64,000 bases of DNA from Streptomyces sp. NBC_00341 (GTDB lineage: Bacteria > Actinomycetota > Actinomycetes > Streptomycetales > Streptomycetaceae): NCBI RefSeq assembly GCF_041435055.1, contig NZ_CP108002.1, positions 8,494,001 through 8,558,000 on the forward strand, in the 5' to 3' direction. A program made the translations under genes and the position numbers. The number at the start of each line of letters is the position of its first letter. Positions within the stretch are counted from its first letter, which is position 1. The notes under the pieces are model-generated. The model did not search any database. It was given only the letters and a program-made list of their open reading frames with translations, and was not told the origin of the DNA. Of the stretch, positions 27,475-36,857 are shown piece after piece.

Positions 27475-29718
27475 TCAGCCCCGGCCGGCGGGAAGCCGCC
27501 GCCCGGCCGGCGCGTCCGGCCCGCTCGCAGGGGCCGGTGCGTGACTGTTCAGTGCCTCACCCTCGACATCCACGTTCGGCAGCACACGGTTCAGAATACG
27601 GGGCAGCCACCAGGCCCGGTCCCCGAGCAGCGCCAGTACGGCGGGCACGATCGCCATCCGCACCACGAAGGCGTCGAAGAGGACGGCGGCGGCCAGGCCG
27701 ACGCCCATCGTCTGGATGGTCGGGCTGCTCATCCCGATGAACCCGGCGAACACGCTGATCATGATGACCGCCGCCGCGGCCACCACCCGACCGCTGTGCC
27801 GGAAGCCGTTGACGATCGCCTCGCCGGGGGAAGCGCCGTGGACATGGGCCTCCCGCATCCGGCTGAGGAGGAAGACCTCGTAGTCCATGGCGAGGCCGAA
27901 CACGATCCCGATGATGAGGATCGGCATCAGCGACATGACGGGGCCGGTCTGCTCGATACCGATCAGGTCCGCGGCCCATCCCCACTGGAAGACGGCGACG
28001 AGGACGCCGAAGGCCGCACCCACCGAGAGCAGGAATCCGAGCGCTGCCTTGACCGGGACCAGTACGGAGCGGAAGACCACCAGCAACAGGAGTACCGCCA
28101 GGCCGATCACCACCGCCAGATAGGGGAGGAGGGCGTCGGCCATGGCCTCGGAGATGTCGATGTTCAGCGCGGTGGTGCCCGTCACCAGGACGCGGGCGTC
28201 CGTACCGGCCCCGACGCCGGAGACCGCGTCCCGGATCTCGTGCACCAGGTCCTTGGTCGCGTCGCTGTTCGGCGCTGTCCGGGGTACGGCGGTGAGGACG
28301 GCCGTGTCCGCGTTCTTGCTGAGGACCGGATCACCGACCGACGCGACCCCGTCCACGGCTCGCAGGGTCTTGGCCACCCGGTCCGTGGTGGCCCGGGTGA
28401 CCTGGGAGTCCTGGGTGTCCACGACCACGGTCAGCGGGCCGTTGAAGCCGGGGCCGAAGCCCTCCGACAGCAGGTCGTAGGCGCGGCGCTCGGTGGTCCG
28501 CACCGACTTGGACTCGTCCCCCGGCAGCCCGAGCTCAAGGCTCAGCACCGGCAGGGCGACCGCGCCCAGACCGAGTCCGGCGACCACCAGCACGGCCACC
28601 GGCCGGCGCAGCACGAACCGCGCCCAGCGGGTGCCGAGACCGGCCCGGCCGGCGGCGACGGGCACCGGACGGCGCCCGCTTCCCGGCCGGAGGGCCCTGC
28701 GGGCGGCGCGGGGCAGTACCCGATGGCCGAAGAAGCCGAACAGCGCGGGAACCAGGGTCAGGGCGACGAGCACGGCAAGGCCCACGGCGCCCGCACCGCC
28801 CATCCCCATCCTGGTGAGTTCGGGGATCCCGACGACCCCCAGCGCGGCCAGGGCGATGAAGACGGTCGCGCCCGCAAAGACGACGGCGGATCCGGCCGTG
28901 CCCACCGCCCGGCCCGCGGCCTCCTCCGGCTCGGCTCCCCGGGCGCGCTCCTCGCGGAAGCGGGAGGTGATGAAGAGCGCGTAGTCGATGCCGACGGCCA
29001 GCCCCAGCATCAGCGCGAGGATGGCGACGGTGGAGCTCAGGCCGAGCGGTACGGCCAGCGCGGAGACCAGGCCGAAGGAGATGGCCACGCCGATGAAGGC
29101 GGTCAGCAGCGACAGTCCGGCCGCGGCCGGCGATCCGAGGGCGAGGACCAATACCACCGCCGCCACCGCGACGCCGATGATCTCCGTCGTACCGCCGGGT
29201 TCCTCCTCGGAATCCAGGGCCGAGCCGCCGGTCTCCACGGTCAGCCCCGCCTCCCGTGCCCGCTCTGCGGCGTCCTGGAGGGCGTTCCTGGCGGACTCGG
29301 TCAGATCGACGGCGGCCGCGGTGTAACTGACGGTGGAGTAGGCGATGGTGCCGTTCTCGCTGACGGCGCCGCTCCGGTAGGGGTCGGTGGCCGACGAGAC
29401 CTGACCGCCCCCGCCCAGCGAGTCGAGCGCCTCCTCGACGGCCGCCTTGTTCTCCCCGGCCGTCACCCGCTGTCCGTCCGGGGCCCGGAAGACCAGCCGG
29501 GCCTCCGCGCCCTGGGAATTGCTCCCGGGGAAGCGCTCGTTCAGTAGGTCGAACGCCTTCTGAGATTCGGTCCCGGGCATGGAGAGGTCCTCCTCCTGCC
29601 CCGCCGGCGCCACGGCGGCGGCGATCCCGGCCAGTACCAGGGTGCTCAGCCACAGACCGGTCACCAGCCGGCGCCGTCGGAAGGCCCACCGTCCGATCCG
29701 GTAGAGAATTATCGCCAC
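27475..29718 (-). CDS. MMPL-family (RND) membrane transporter
   Basis: The 747-aa product has one N-terminal transmembrane helix (LVTGLWLSTLVLAGIAAAV), a large extracytoplasmic loop, six helices (with LGLAVGIDYALFITSRFREE), then the same layout repeated with FGLAMDYEVFLLSRMREA. The paired GIDYALF and AMDYEVF motifs carry the proton-relay Asp-Tyr typical of MMPL exporters of lipids or drugs. The GTG at 29718 was chosen for its GGAG site; an upstream start would add unrelated residues. It heads an operon with the two-component system. Confidence 0.94.
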   Translation of the reverse strand: MAIILYRIGRWAFRRRRLVTGLWLSTLVLAGIAAAVAPAGQEEDLSMPGTESQKAFDLLNERFPGSNSQGAEARLVFRAPDGQRVTAGENKAAVEEALDSLGGGGQVSSATDPYRSGAVSENGTIAYSTVSYTAAAVDLTESARNALQDAAERAREAGLTVETGGSALDSEEEPGGTTEIIGVAVAAVVLVLALGSPAAAGLSLLTAFIGVAISFGLVSALAVPLGLSSTVAILALMLGLAVGIDYALFITSRFREERARGAEPEEAAGRAVGTAGSAVVFAGATVFIALAALGVVGIPELTRMGMGGAGAVGLAVLVALTLVPALFGFFGHRVLPRAARRALRPGSGRRPVPVAAGRAGLGTRWARFVLRRPVAVLVVAGLGLGAVALPVLSLELGLPGDESKSVRTTERRAYDLLSEGFGPGFNGPLTVVVDTQDSQVTRATTDRVAKTLRAVDGVASVGDPVLSKNADTAVLTAVPRTAPNSDATKDLVHEIRDAVSGVGAGTDARVLVTGTTALNIDISEAMADALLPYLAVVIGLAVLLLLVVFRSVLVPVKAALGFLLSVGAAFGVLVAVFQWGWAADLIGIEQTGPVMSLMPILIIGIVFGLAMDYEVFLLSRMREAHVHGASPGEAIVNGFRHSGRVVAAAAVIMISVFAGFIGMSSPTIQTMGVGLAAAVLFDAFVVRMAIVPAVLALLGDRAWWLPRILNRVLPNVDVEGEALNSHAPAPASGPDAPAGRRLPAGRG

Positions 29719-30141
29719 TTTTCGATCACTCCAGACACCGAGAGGCAAGGGGAACGCGCATGTTGAGCGCGCCTTCCACACTTCCCTCCGGCGCCCCGCC
29801 GGTCATCGTCCCGAGACGCTGTCCTCTTCTGGTGCAACCGGACCAGCCACTCACGCGTCCTAGTACGTGCGCACCACAGGCCCACCCGGTTCGACGGGGC
29901 TTTGTATGGAGTGGCGGACAGGCTTACCGGCGCTCCTGGCTCCGGCCGGTTCACGTTCTGCGGGAGGGCCCAAGGGCGCGCTCGACCGCAGCCCCCGGTG
30001 ACGGGCCCCCGTCTCGACTTGGGGCTCGTGTGACTCGGTAAGCTATGCTCCGGCAATCGTCTCACCTGGCGCTGGCAGGCTCTGTGGCCGTCGCACATGC
30101 CTCGTAGAAGGCGTAACGGTTCACAAATTGGAAGGACGACG
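29719..30141. other. Divergent intergenic region (423 bp) between MMPL and teichoic-acid-type genes
   Basis: No supported gene lies here. GC falls relative to the neighbours towards the right end, including the AT-rich stretch just before the GGAAGGACGACG ribosome-binding site of the gene at 30142. A possible -10 (TATGCT near 30044) is present, but no convincing -35. Promoters in both directions must lie in this interval. Confidence 0.5.
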
Positions 30142-31848
30142 ATGGCGCGTTGCTCAATAGCGACGATTTCCTGGGAGCGTGTGCACCTCAGTCTCGTTGT
30201 GGAGGTCACCGACTTTACTGGAGATGCTAGTGCTCTCAGCTTCCTGATTGTTGACAACGGGCGCGAATTCCCGGTTAACTCTCGGCAAATCGGCGCCGAA
30301 CAGCACCGCTTGGATATCAACGTCACCAACTTCGAGAACCGGCGCCAAGTGCCCAACGGCACGTGGCGGATCGTTCCGGTGCTCGGTGACGAGCGCCTGC
30401 CGGGGGCCACGTTCGACCTCAAGGCGACGGAACAGCTCGACGTCAGTTCCCGTGTCTTCCTCTACGACCGCAATCGCTCGGTGTACGTGATCTCGTTCGG
30501 TCTTTCCGACGATGACGAGAGCCCCGAGTTCCTCATGCGGACGTACCAGTTGTTCCGCGGTGCGGGTGGCGGCAAGAAGAGCAAGACGAAGAAGCCCATG
30601 GGCAAGCGAATAGCACTGAAGGTGCTGCCGCGGGCCCGGCGACGCAAGCTCGCCAACCGTTTCTACTGGGCCGCTCGCCGTCTGAATCCGCCGCGTGGGA
30701 ACAAGATTCTCTTCGCCTCCGAAATGCGCACCGGCCTCGGCGGCAACCTGGCACGTGTCCACGACCGGATGATCGAGCGGGACCTCGACAAGAAGTACAA
30801 GTTCAGCCACTCGTTCCGAATACCGTCGACGGCGAACAAGTGGAGCACGCTCCGCCTGATCTATCGGCTCGCCACGTCGGACACCGTGCTGATGGACGAC
30901 TACTTCGGGCTTCTCGGAAACCTGACCATTTCGCCGGAAACCAAGATAATCCAGCTCTGGCACGCGGGCAGCGGTTTCAAGGCGGTCGGCTACAGCCGGT
31001 TCGGGAAGTACGGTTCGCCGAAGCTGTCCAACGCCCACCGCAAGTACACCTACGTCATCACCGGGTCCAAGCACCTGGTGCCGGTGTACGCCGAGGCGTT
31101 CGGCGTCGAGGAGTCGGCGGTCGTGCCGACCGGTCTTCCCCGCATCGACACGTTCCTCAACGAGGAGCACTCCCAGAAGGTCACGGACGACTTCTTCGCC
31201 GCCTACCCGCAGTTCCGGGGCAAGAAGATCGTGCTGTTCGCGCCGACCTTCCGCGGGAAGAGCATCAGCGACGCGCACTACGACTACGACCGCATCGACT
31301 TCGAGAAGCTCCACGAGGTCTGCGGCGACAAGTACGTCGTGCTCTTCCGGATGCACCACTTCATCTCGGAGGCCCCGCCGATCCCCGAGGAGTACTCGGA
31401 CCGGCTGGTCGACTTCGCGTCGTTCCCCGACACCAACGACCTGCTGCACGTGACCGACGTGCTGGTCACCGACTACTCGTCGGTCATCTACGAGTACACG
31501 CTGCTCGACAAGCCGATCCTGTTCTACGCGTACGACAAGGACACGTACTCGGTGATCCGCGGGTTCCACCGCGACTACGACAGCGTCGCCCCCGGCACGA
31601 TCTGCGTGACCTTCGACGACCTGCTCAAGGCCTTGCAGGACGAGGACTTCGACCTCTCGAAGGTCGAGGAGTTCCGGCGGGAGAACTTCGACTACGTCGA
31701 CACCAACTCGGCGGACCGCGTGATCGACTGGCTTGTGGTCGGAGATCACGGAGGCCGCGAAACGGGCGGTCAGCACCAGTGGCTGGACACCGTCCCGGAC
31801 AACACCGCGGTGGGCGACCAGCCGCTCAGCGACCAGTCGGAGGAATGA
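30142..31848 (+). CDS. CDP-glycerol:poly(glycerophosphate) glycerophosphotransferase-like polymerase
   Basis: The 568-aa product has an N-terminal beta domain (about 1-140), a basic linker (GGGKKSKTKKPMGKR) and a TagF/TarF-type transferase domain. Seen there are IIQLWHAGSGFKAVGYSRFG, VVPTGLPRIDTFL, VLFAPTFRGKS, LFRMHHF, the VTDVLVTDYSSVIYEY motif and LLDKPILFYAYDKD. The family polymerises polyol-phosphate units from CDP-glycerol or CDP-ribitol at the inner membrane face. The cytidylyltransferase gene right after supplies such a CDP-polyol. The first ~150 codons are noticeably less GC-rich than the neighbours. Start 30142 has GGAAGGACG, unlike the longer frame from 30097. Confidence 0.9.
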   Translation: MARCSIATISWERVHLSLVVEVTDFTGDASALSFLIVDNGREFPVNSRQIGAEQHRLDINVTNFENRRQVPNGTWRIVPVLGDERLPGATFDLKATEQLDVSSRVFLYDRNRSVYVISFGLSDDDESPEFLMRTYQLFRGAGGGKKSKTKKPMGKRIALKVLPRARRRKLANRFYWAARRLNPPRGNKILFASEMRTGLGGNLARVHDRMIERDLDKKYKFSHSFRIPSTANKWSTLRLIYRLATSDTVLMDDYFGLLGNLTISPETKIIQLWHAGSGFKAVGYSRFGKYGSPKLSNAHRKYTYVITGSKHLVPVYAEAFGVEESAVVPTGLPRIDTFLNEEHSQKVTDDFFAAYPQFRGKKIVLFAPTFRGKSISDAHYDYDRIDFEKLHEVCGDKYVVLFRMHHFISEAPPIPEEYSDRLVDFASFPDTNDLLHVTDVLVTDYSSVIYEYTLLDKPILFYAYDKDTYSVIRGFHRDYDSVAPGTICVTFDDLLKALQDEDFDLSKVEEFRRENFDYVDTNSADRVIDWLVVGDHGGRETGGQHQWLDTVPDNTAVGDQPLSDQSEE

Positions 31849-31851
31849 CCT

Positions 31852-32568
31852 GTGAACGTTGCCCTGCTTTTCGCCGGCGGCATCGGGTCGAGGATGAACA
31901 GCCGTGCTCTCCCGAAGCAGTTCCTGGAGATCCACGGCAAGCCGATCATCATCCACACCCTTGAGCACTTCGAGGCGCACCCGGAGATAGACGCCATAGC
32001 CATCGCGATACTCCCCGAGTACCGCGAACTGATGGAGAAGCTCCTCAAGCGGTACGAGATCCAGAAGGTCAAGTGGGTCATCGACGGTGGCCGGACCGGT
32101 CAGGAGTCGCGGCACAACGCGCTCAGGACCGTCGCCGCGGAGTGCCCCGACGACACCGTCGTGCTGGTGCACGACGGCGTGCGGCCGCTGATCGACGCCA
32201 AGTTGATCTCCGCCAACATCGAGACGGTCCGCGAGCACGGCTCGGCCATCACCTGCACCAAGTTCAACGAGACCGTGGTGTCGAGTGAGTACGAGCACAT
32301 CGACGACGTGATCCCGCGCGACCACATCTACGCCGCACAGGCCCCGCAGAGCTTCCGGCTCGGCGAGATCCTCTCGCTGTACGACCGGGCGGTCGAGGAG
32401 GGCGAGCACGACACCATCGACTCCTGCTCCCTCATGCACCGCTACGGGCGCAAGATCTACCGGGTCGTCGGCCCCCGCTCGAACATCAAGATCACGACGT
32501 CCGAGGACTTCTACCTGTGCCGGACGTTCTTCGAGATCCTCGAAAACCAGCAGATCGTAGGTACGTGA
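31852..32568 (+). CDS. IspD/TarI-family cytidylyltransferase (probable ribitol-5-phosphate type)
   Basis: The 238-aa product opens with the nucleotidyltransferase loop LLFAGGIGSRMNSRALPKQF and carries DGGRTGQESRHNAL, VLVHDGVRPLID and AAQAPQSFRLGEIL, all IspD/TarI hallmarks. Being beside a CDP-polyol polymerase it more likely makes CDP-ribitol or a related CDP-sugar for a wall polymer than the isoprenoid intermediate CDP-ME. The GTG has a GGAGGA site and lies 3 nt after the previous stop. Its own stop overlaps the next start. Confidence 0.9.
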   Translation: MNVALLFAGGIGSRMNSRALPKQFLEIHGKPIIIHTLEHFEAHPEIDAIAIAILPEYRELMEKLLKRYEIQKVKWVIDGGRTGQESRHNALRTVAAECPDDTVVLVHDGVRPLIDAKLISANIETVREHGSAITCTKFNETVVSSEYEHIDDVIPRDHIYAAQAPQSFRLGEILSLYDRAVEEGEHDTIDSCSLMHRYGRKIYRVVGPRSNIKITTSEDFYLCRTFFEILENQQIVGT

Positions 32569-33638
32569 TTCCATTGACCACTGTTTCCAGTCCGGTCGTG
32601 GCGCACGACCTCGACGAGATCCTTGACCGCGACCTGCCGTGGAGCGAGCTGTCCGGCCGCACCGTGCTGGTCACCGGCGCGAGCGGCATGCTGCCGTCGT
32701 ACGTCGTCTACACGCTGCTCGCACTGAACGACCGGCACGGCGCGGGCATCACCGTGCACGGCCTGGTGCGCAACGAGGAGAAGGCCAGGCGGCTGCTCGC
32801 GGACGTGCTGGACCGCCCGGACTTCAACCTGGTCGTCCAGGACGTGTCCGTCCCGCTCGAACTGCCCGGCCCGGTCGACTACGTGATCCACGGTGCGAGC
32901 GCGGCACGCCCCGCCCTGCACGGCAGCCAGCCGGTCATGACGATCAAGGCGAATCTGCTCGGCACCTTCAACCTGCTCGACCTCTGTGTCGAGAAGGCCA
33001 GCCGCGGATTCGTCCTGATGTCCTCCGCGGAGGTCTACGGGGCTCAGGCCCCGGAGACCGAGCTGATCGACGAGCAGAGCTACGGCGGCTTCGACATCCT
33101 CAACCCGAGGGCCTGCTACGCCGAGGGCAAGCGCGCCGCCGAAACGATCTGCGCGACCTACCAGGCGCAGTACGGCATCGACAGCCGCGCTGTCCGGTTC
33201 GGTCACGTCTACGGTCCGGGGATGGCGCTCGACGACGGGCGCGTGCAGGCCGACTTCGCCGCGAACGTGGTGGCCGGCAAGGACATCGTGCTCAACAGCG
33301 ACGGTTCCGGCGTACGGACCTACACCTACGTGGCCGACGCCATCGCGGGTCTGTTCTACGCCCTGCTCCGTGGCGACGAGGTGGCCTACAACGTCGCGGA
33401 CCCGGCCGGGCTGGTCTCGATCCGACGGCTGGCCGAGCTGTTCACCGAGGTGCGCCCGGAGCGCGGGCAGCAGCTCCGGTTCACCAACGAGTCCGACGCG
33501 CGCGCCTACAGCCTGACCAAGAAGCAGGGCCTGGACAGTGCGCGGCTCTCCGCACTCGGCTGGAGCCCGGTGGTCGATCTGCCGACCGGGCTGAACCGCA
33601 TGGTGACGCATCTGGAGTCGAGCGTCTCGGCCCAGTAG
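32565..33638 (+). CDS. NAD-dependent epimerase/dehydratase (extended SDR)
   Basis: The 357-aa product has a Rossmann motif VLVTGASGMLPSYVVYTLL, YVIHGASAARP, active-site SSAEVYGAQ with a later YAEGKRAAE (Tyr-X3-Lys), and RFGHVYGPGM. These features fit sugar-nucleotide epimerases, dehydratases or UDP-glucuronate decarboxylases. It ends the three-gene wall-polymer operon and may make or modify the CDP- or NDP-sugar used by it. The GTG at 32565 overlaps the previous stop; a TTG at 32574 is a possible alternative. A very strong hairpin follows. Confidence 0.88.
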   Translation: MIPLTTVSSPVVAHDLDEILDRDLPWSELSGRTVLVTGASGMLPSYVVYTLLALNDRHGAGITVHGLVRNEEKARRLLADVLDRPDFNLVVQDVSVPLELPGPVDYVIHGASAARPALHGSQPVMTIKANLLGTFNLLDLCVEKASRGFVLMSSAEVYGAQAPETELIDEQSYGGFDILNPRACYAEGKRAAETICATYQAQYGIDSRAVRFGHVYGPGMALDDGRVQADFAANVVAGKDIVLNSDGSGVRTYTYVADAIAGLFYALLRGDEVAYNVADPAGLVSIRRLAELFTEVRPERGQQLRFTNESDARAYSLTKKQGLDSARLSALGWSPVVDLPTGLNRMVTHLESSVSAQ

Positions 33639-33659
33639 CGGAATCGGACCCCGCTCGCA

Positions 33660-33711
33660 CGCGAAACGGCCTCGGGCCCGGACGGAAGTCCGGGCCCGAG
33701 GCCGTTTCGCG
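33660..33711. terminator. Strong bidirectional terminator between convergent genes
   Basis: A perfect 24-bp stem (33660-33683 with 33688-33711) is closed by a GGAA tetraloop. It lies 22 nt after the epimerase stop and 32 nt beyond the stop of the convergent acyltransferase gene, so it can end both transcripts. Confidence 0.93.
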
Positions 33712-33742
33712 CGCTGTCACCCGAGCGCCGCAGGCGGGCGCC

Positions 33743-34552
33743 TCAGGCGGAGCGGAACTTCTTGGCGAGCCGTCGCACCGGAGCCGGAAGGATCCGGGCC
33801 GCTCCCCGCCGCTGCGCCTTGGGCTGCTGGCGGATCACCGGCTTCGCCGGGACGTCGTCCTCGACCGTGGGATTCCAGTACTGCTCGGACTTCTCGCCCT
33901 TGCGCGGGTACTGCTCGTTCGGGCGGCGCGAAACGACCTCGGGACGCTCCCAGGCGATGTCCCGCCGTACCACCCGCGCCGGTGCTCCCACCGCGATGCA
34001 GTTGTTGGGTATGGACGAGGTGACGATCGAACGGAAGCCGATCACCGAGCCGTTGCCGATGGTGACGCCGCCCATCACGACCGCGTGCTTCGCGATCCAG
34101 ACGTGCTCGCCCACCACGATCGACTGCGACGGGTTCGCCCGCTTCTCGGTGTGCACGTCGAAGATCGGGTGGGTGTCGTCGCCGCGTACCTCGATGTTCT
34201 TGGCGAACATCACATCGGCCCCGATCGTCACGGAGACGCCCTCGACGGCGGAGAGGAAGGTGCGGCCGGCACAGCCCACGTTCTCGCCGATCCGGATCCG
34301 GGACTCGTGCCCGCAGCGCAGCTCGAAGCGGAGACCGGCGCGCTTCTTCGTGGTCTGCTCGATGTCGATCTGGCCGTTGTCCCCGGTGAAGGTGACGAGC
34401 AGGTCCTTGACGTCAGCCTTGGGGCTGATGACGAGCCTGTTGTTCGATCCCTTGAACCGGATGTCGATCTTGGCGTCACGGATCTCGCCGTCATAGACGA
34501 TCTCGTTTCCCTGATCGTCCTTGTAGCGCTCAAGCTTGTGTACTTGCAGCAT
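33743..34552 (-). CDS. Left-handed beta-helix (hexapeptide) O-acyltransferase
   Basis: The 269-aa product has an N-terminal beta domain with charged repeats (DAKIDIRFKGSNNRL, DNGQIDIEQ). A hexapeptide-repeat acyltransferase core follows: IRIGENVGCAGRTFLSAVEG, IGADVMFAKNIEVRGDD, SIVVGEHVWIAKHAVVMGG, TIGNGSVIGFRSIVT, IAVGAPARVVRRDI. The catalytic His is probably in the THPIFD segment. A basic tail of about 60 residues ends the protein. Such enzymes O-acetylate polysaccharides or wall polymers, fitting the convergent teichoic-acid-type operon. It has no membrane segment. Confidence 0.88.
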   Translation of the reverse strand: MLQVHKLERYKDDQGNEIVYDGEIRDAKIDIRFKGSNNRLVISPKADVKDLLVTFTGDNGQIDIEQTTKKRAGLRFELRCGHESRIRIGENVGCAGRTFLSAVEGVSVTIGADVMFAKNIEVRGDDTHPIFDVHTEKRANPSQSIVVGEHVWIAKHAVVMGGVTIGNGSVIGFRSIVTSSIPNNCIAVGAPARVVRRDIAWERPEVVSRRPNEQYPRKGEKSEQYWNPTVEDDVPAKPVIRQQPKAQRRGAARILPAPVRRLAKKFRSA

Positions 34553-34723
34553 CGTGATCTGAGGGGTGTCCTTGCCCGGGTCAGGGTCGGACCTGCCCCT
34601 CGTACCTCCGTTCCGGCCTGCGATTCGGCCTAAGCTATCAGGTGACTGTATTACTGGCTCTTGGCCGGACCTTGGCGTGATCGAACCGATAGCGGCCGTG
34701 CTGCCGGCCGCCGTACCCAGGGC

Positions 34724-35866
34724 TCAGGCCAGGCCGCCGCGGAGTGCGTTGACGCGCTTCACGCCCGCGTCGAAGGCGGCCCCGTCGAGGGTGCCCGCCG
34801 TCAGCGCCTCGCTCAGGGCGGTCACCGCGGCGTCCCCCTGGGCGGCGTCCCGGGCCGAGCACAGGATCAGGTCCATACCGGCCGCGGCGGCCAGCACGCT
34901 GCGCTTCGCGGTGGAGCCGTAGGCCTTGAGGGCCCCGGCCTCCAGCGCGTCGGTGACGGTCACGCCCCGGAAGCCGAGCCGGTTCCGCAACTCGCCGATC
35001 ACGGTGGGGGACAGGCCTGCGGGCCGGTCCGCGTCCAGTGCCGGGTAGACGGCCCAGGACAGCATGACGAGCTTGGTCCCGGCGGAGACCGCCGCCCGGT
35101 AGGGCGCCTCGTCGACGCCCCGGAGGGTGGCCGCCGACGTGGTGAGGGTGACGGGGCCCAGGTCGGTGTTCTGGTTCGCGGAGGCGGGGCCGAGCCCGGG
35201 GAAATGCTTGGCGGTGGCCGCCACCCCCGCGGCCTGCTGTGCGGTGATGAAGGCCGAGCCGCAGGACGCCACCGCATCCGGGTCCTCGCTGTAGGACCGC
35301 TCGTACTGGTCGGTGAAGTCGCCCGGCGTGCGGTACACGTCGAGCACGGGCGCCAGGTTGACGTTCATTCCGACGCCCGCCAGGTTCATGCCCGCCCCGC
35401 TCCCGGTGAACTCCGCCTGCCCCTGCGGATCCGTCGAGGCACCGACGTCCTTCGCGGACCACACCGGCTCACCGGGCAGGCGGCGCACCAGGCCGCCCTC
35501 CTGGTCGGTCATCAGGAGCAGCGGGGCACTCACCGGGGCGTCGGCGTGCGCCGCGTTCATCTCCTGGATGACACCCTCGATCTGGCTCAGGCTCTTGATG
35601 TTCTCGGTGAAGAAGATGACCCCGGCCGTACGCCCCTCGCTGATCGCGTCCATCAGCCGGGCCGGAGGCGTGAGCCCGGGGTAGGAGTGGATGACGCACT
35701 GCCCGGCGCGCTGCGCCGGGGTCAGTGCGGCGAAGGGGGAGCGTGCACCCTCCGGCACGCGTACGGCCGCTTCCGTACGGCCCGCCAGCCCCAGCCCGCC
35801 GGCCACGGCCGCCGTTCCGGCGAGCAGAGCGCCGCGCCTGCTGAGGGGGCGTGGTGTCGAGCTCAT
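34724..35866 (-). CDS. Exported glycoside hydrolase family 3 protein (beta-N-acetylglucosaminidase type)
   Basis: The 380-aa product has a twin-arginine signal (SRRGALLAGTAAVAGG). A GH3 (alpha/beta)8 domain shows LLLMTDQEGGLVRRLPG, LAPVLDVYRTPGDFTD, the NagZ-like AATAKHFPGLGPASANQNTD loop and GVTVTDALEAGAL with the nucleophile Asp. The His in KHFPG and the single-domain length are typical of bacterial NagZ/GlcNAcase types, which act on peptidoglycan or chitin fragments. The start has GAAGGAGAG. It lies downstream of a GH25 lysozyme on the same strand, whose promoter has a DasR-type site. That fits release and processing of GlcNAc-containing wall fragments. Confidence 0.9.
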   Translation of the reverse strand: MSSTPRPLSRRGALLAGTAAVAGGLGLAGRTEAAVRVPEGARSPFAALTPAQRAGQCVIHSYPGLTPPARLMDAISEGRTAGVIFFTENIKSLSQIEGVIQEMNAAHADAPVSAPLLLMTDQEGGLVRRLPGEPVWSAKDVGASTDPQGQAEFTGSGAGMNLAGVGMNVNLAPVLDVYRTPGDFTDQYERSYSEDPDAVASCGSAFITAQQAAGVAATAKHFPGLGPASANQNTDLGPVTLTTSAATLRGVDEAPYRAAVSAGTKLVMLSWAVYPALDADRPAGLSPTVIGELRNRLGFRGVTVTDALEAGALKAYGSTAKRSVLAAAAGMDLILCSARDAAQGDAAVTALSEALTAGTLDGAAFDAGVKRVNALRGGLA

Positions 35867-35972
35867 GAATCTCTCCTTCGCGAAATGTCGTTGCGCCCGG
35901 TGCCGGTCGCGCCGTGGCCGGCCCCGGGGTGCGGTCACCGTTCCTGCGGTCACCGCACCCCGGGGCCCGCTG

Positions 35973-36857
35973 TCACGGCGTGTTGTTGGCCAGGGCCAGC
36001 AGGCGGGAGCGGTCACCGCTGAAGCGGTCGCGGTCGACGTTGCCGGAGATCCCGCTCACCGAGCCGGTCGACGAGTACTGCCAGACGGTCCAGAAGGGGA
36101 AGCCCGTCGGGATGCTCGGGCTGCCCGCGGACGTCCAGTGGGCCACCCACAGCGGACTCCTGGCGGACATGCCGCTCCAGCCGCCGGTGCACGAGTTCCA
36201 CCAGCTCGGGCTGGTGTAGATGACGACGTCGCGGCCGGTGCGGGCCTTGTACGTGTTGTAGAAGTCGAGGATCCAGGACTGCATCGCGGCGGGCGTCTTG
36301 CCGTAGCAGGTGCCCTCGATGTCCAGTACGCCGGGGAGCGTCAGGTTGTCGCGGGACCAGGCGCCACCGTTGTCGGCGAAGAAGTTCGCCTGCGCCGCGC
36401 CACCGGACACGTCGGGCCGCCCGTAGTGGTACGCGCCCCGGATCACCCCGGCGTTGTAGGCGCCCAGGTAGTTGGTGCTGAACGTCGGGTCCTTGTACGT
36501 GGTGCCCTCGGTCGCCTTCATCCAGGCGAACTCGATGCCCGCGCCCCGGACCGAGGTCCAGTTGATGCTGCCCTGGTAACTGGAGACGTCCATCCCCACA
36601 GGGTTCGCCAGGAGGTTCGCGTCAGGTGTCGCTTCGAGGCCCAGCTGCCGGGTGTCCGGCTTGAAGTCCTTGCTGTCCTGGACGTAGCCCACGCCCATGT
36701 AGCCCTTGCCCAGTGGCACGGTGCTGTCGGAGGGCAGCGGCGCCGAGGCGGCGGTGCCCGACATCAGGCTGAGCGTCAGCGCGGCGCTCACGCCGAGGAC
36801 ACCGGCCACGGAGAGTCTGCGCTGCGCGGATGTGAGGGAGAGACGGCGGGGAAGCAT
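35973..36857 (-). CDS. Secreted GH25 lysozyme (muramidase)
   Basis: The 294-aa product has a signal peptide (VAGVLGVSAALTLSLMSG to about residue 38), a short linker and a GH25 domain: NPVGMDVSSYQGSINWTSV, IEFAWMKATEG, GAYHYGRPD, PGVLDIEGTC with the catalytic Asp-Ile-Glu, DVVIYTSPSWW and a final VDRDRFSGD. It cleaves the MurNAc-GlcNAc bond of peptidoglycan. The start has a GGAGGAATCC site. A DasR-like element lies 119 nt upstream. Confidence 0.94.
   Translation of the reverse strand: MLPRRLSLTSAQRRLSVAGVLGVSAALTLSLMSGTAASAPLPSDSTVPLGKGYMGVGYVQDSKDFKPDTRQLGLEATPDANLLANPVGMDVSSYQGSINWTSVRGAGIEFAWMKATEGTTYKDPTFSTNYLGAYNAGVIRGAYHYGRPDVSGGAAQANFFADNGGAWSRDNLTLPGVLDIEGTCYGKTPAAMQSWILDFYNTYKARTGRDVVIYTSPSWWNSCTGGWSGMSARSPLWVAHWTSAGSPSIPTGFPFWTVWQYSSTGSVSGISGNVDRDRFSGDRSRLLALANNTP

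Noticed and set aside
29760..30041. 93-codon plus-strand frame in the intergenic region
   Set aside because: It has no ribosome-binding site, atypical codon use and no recognisable domain.
30154..32574. 806-codon minus-strand open frame
   Set aside because: It is antisense to two clear genes (polymerase and cytidylyltransferase) and shows only the composition expected of their complement.
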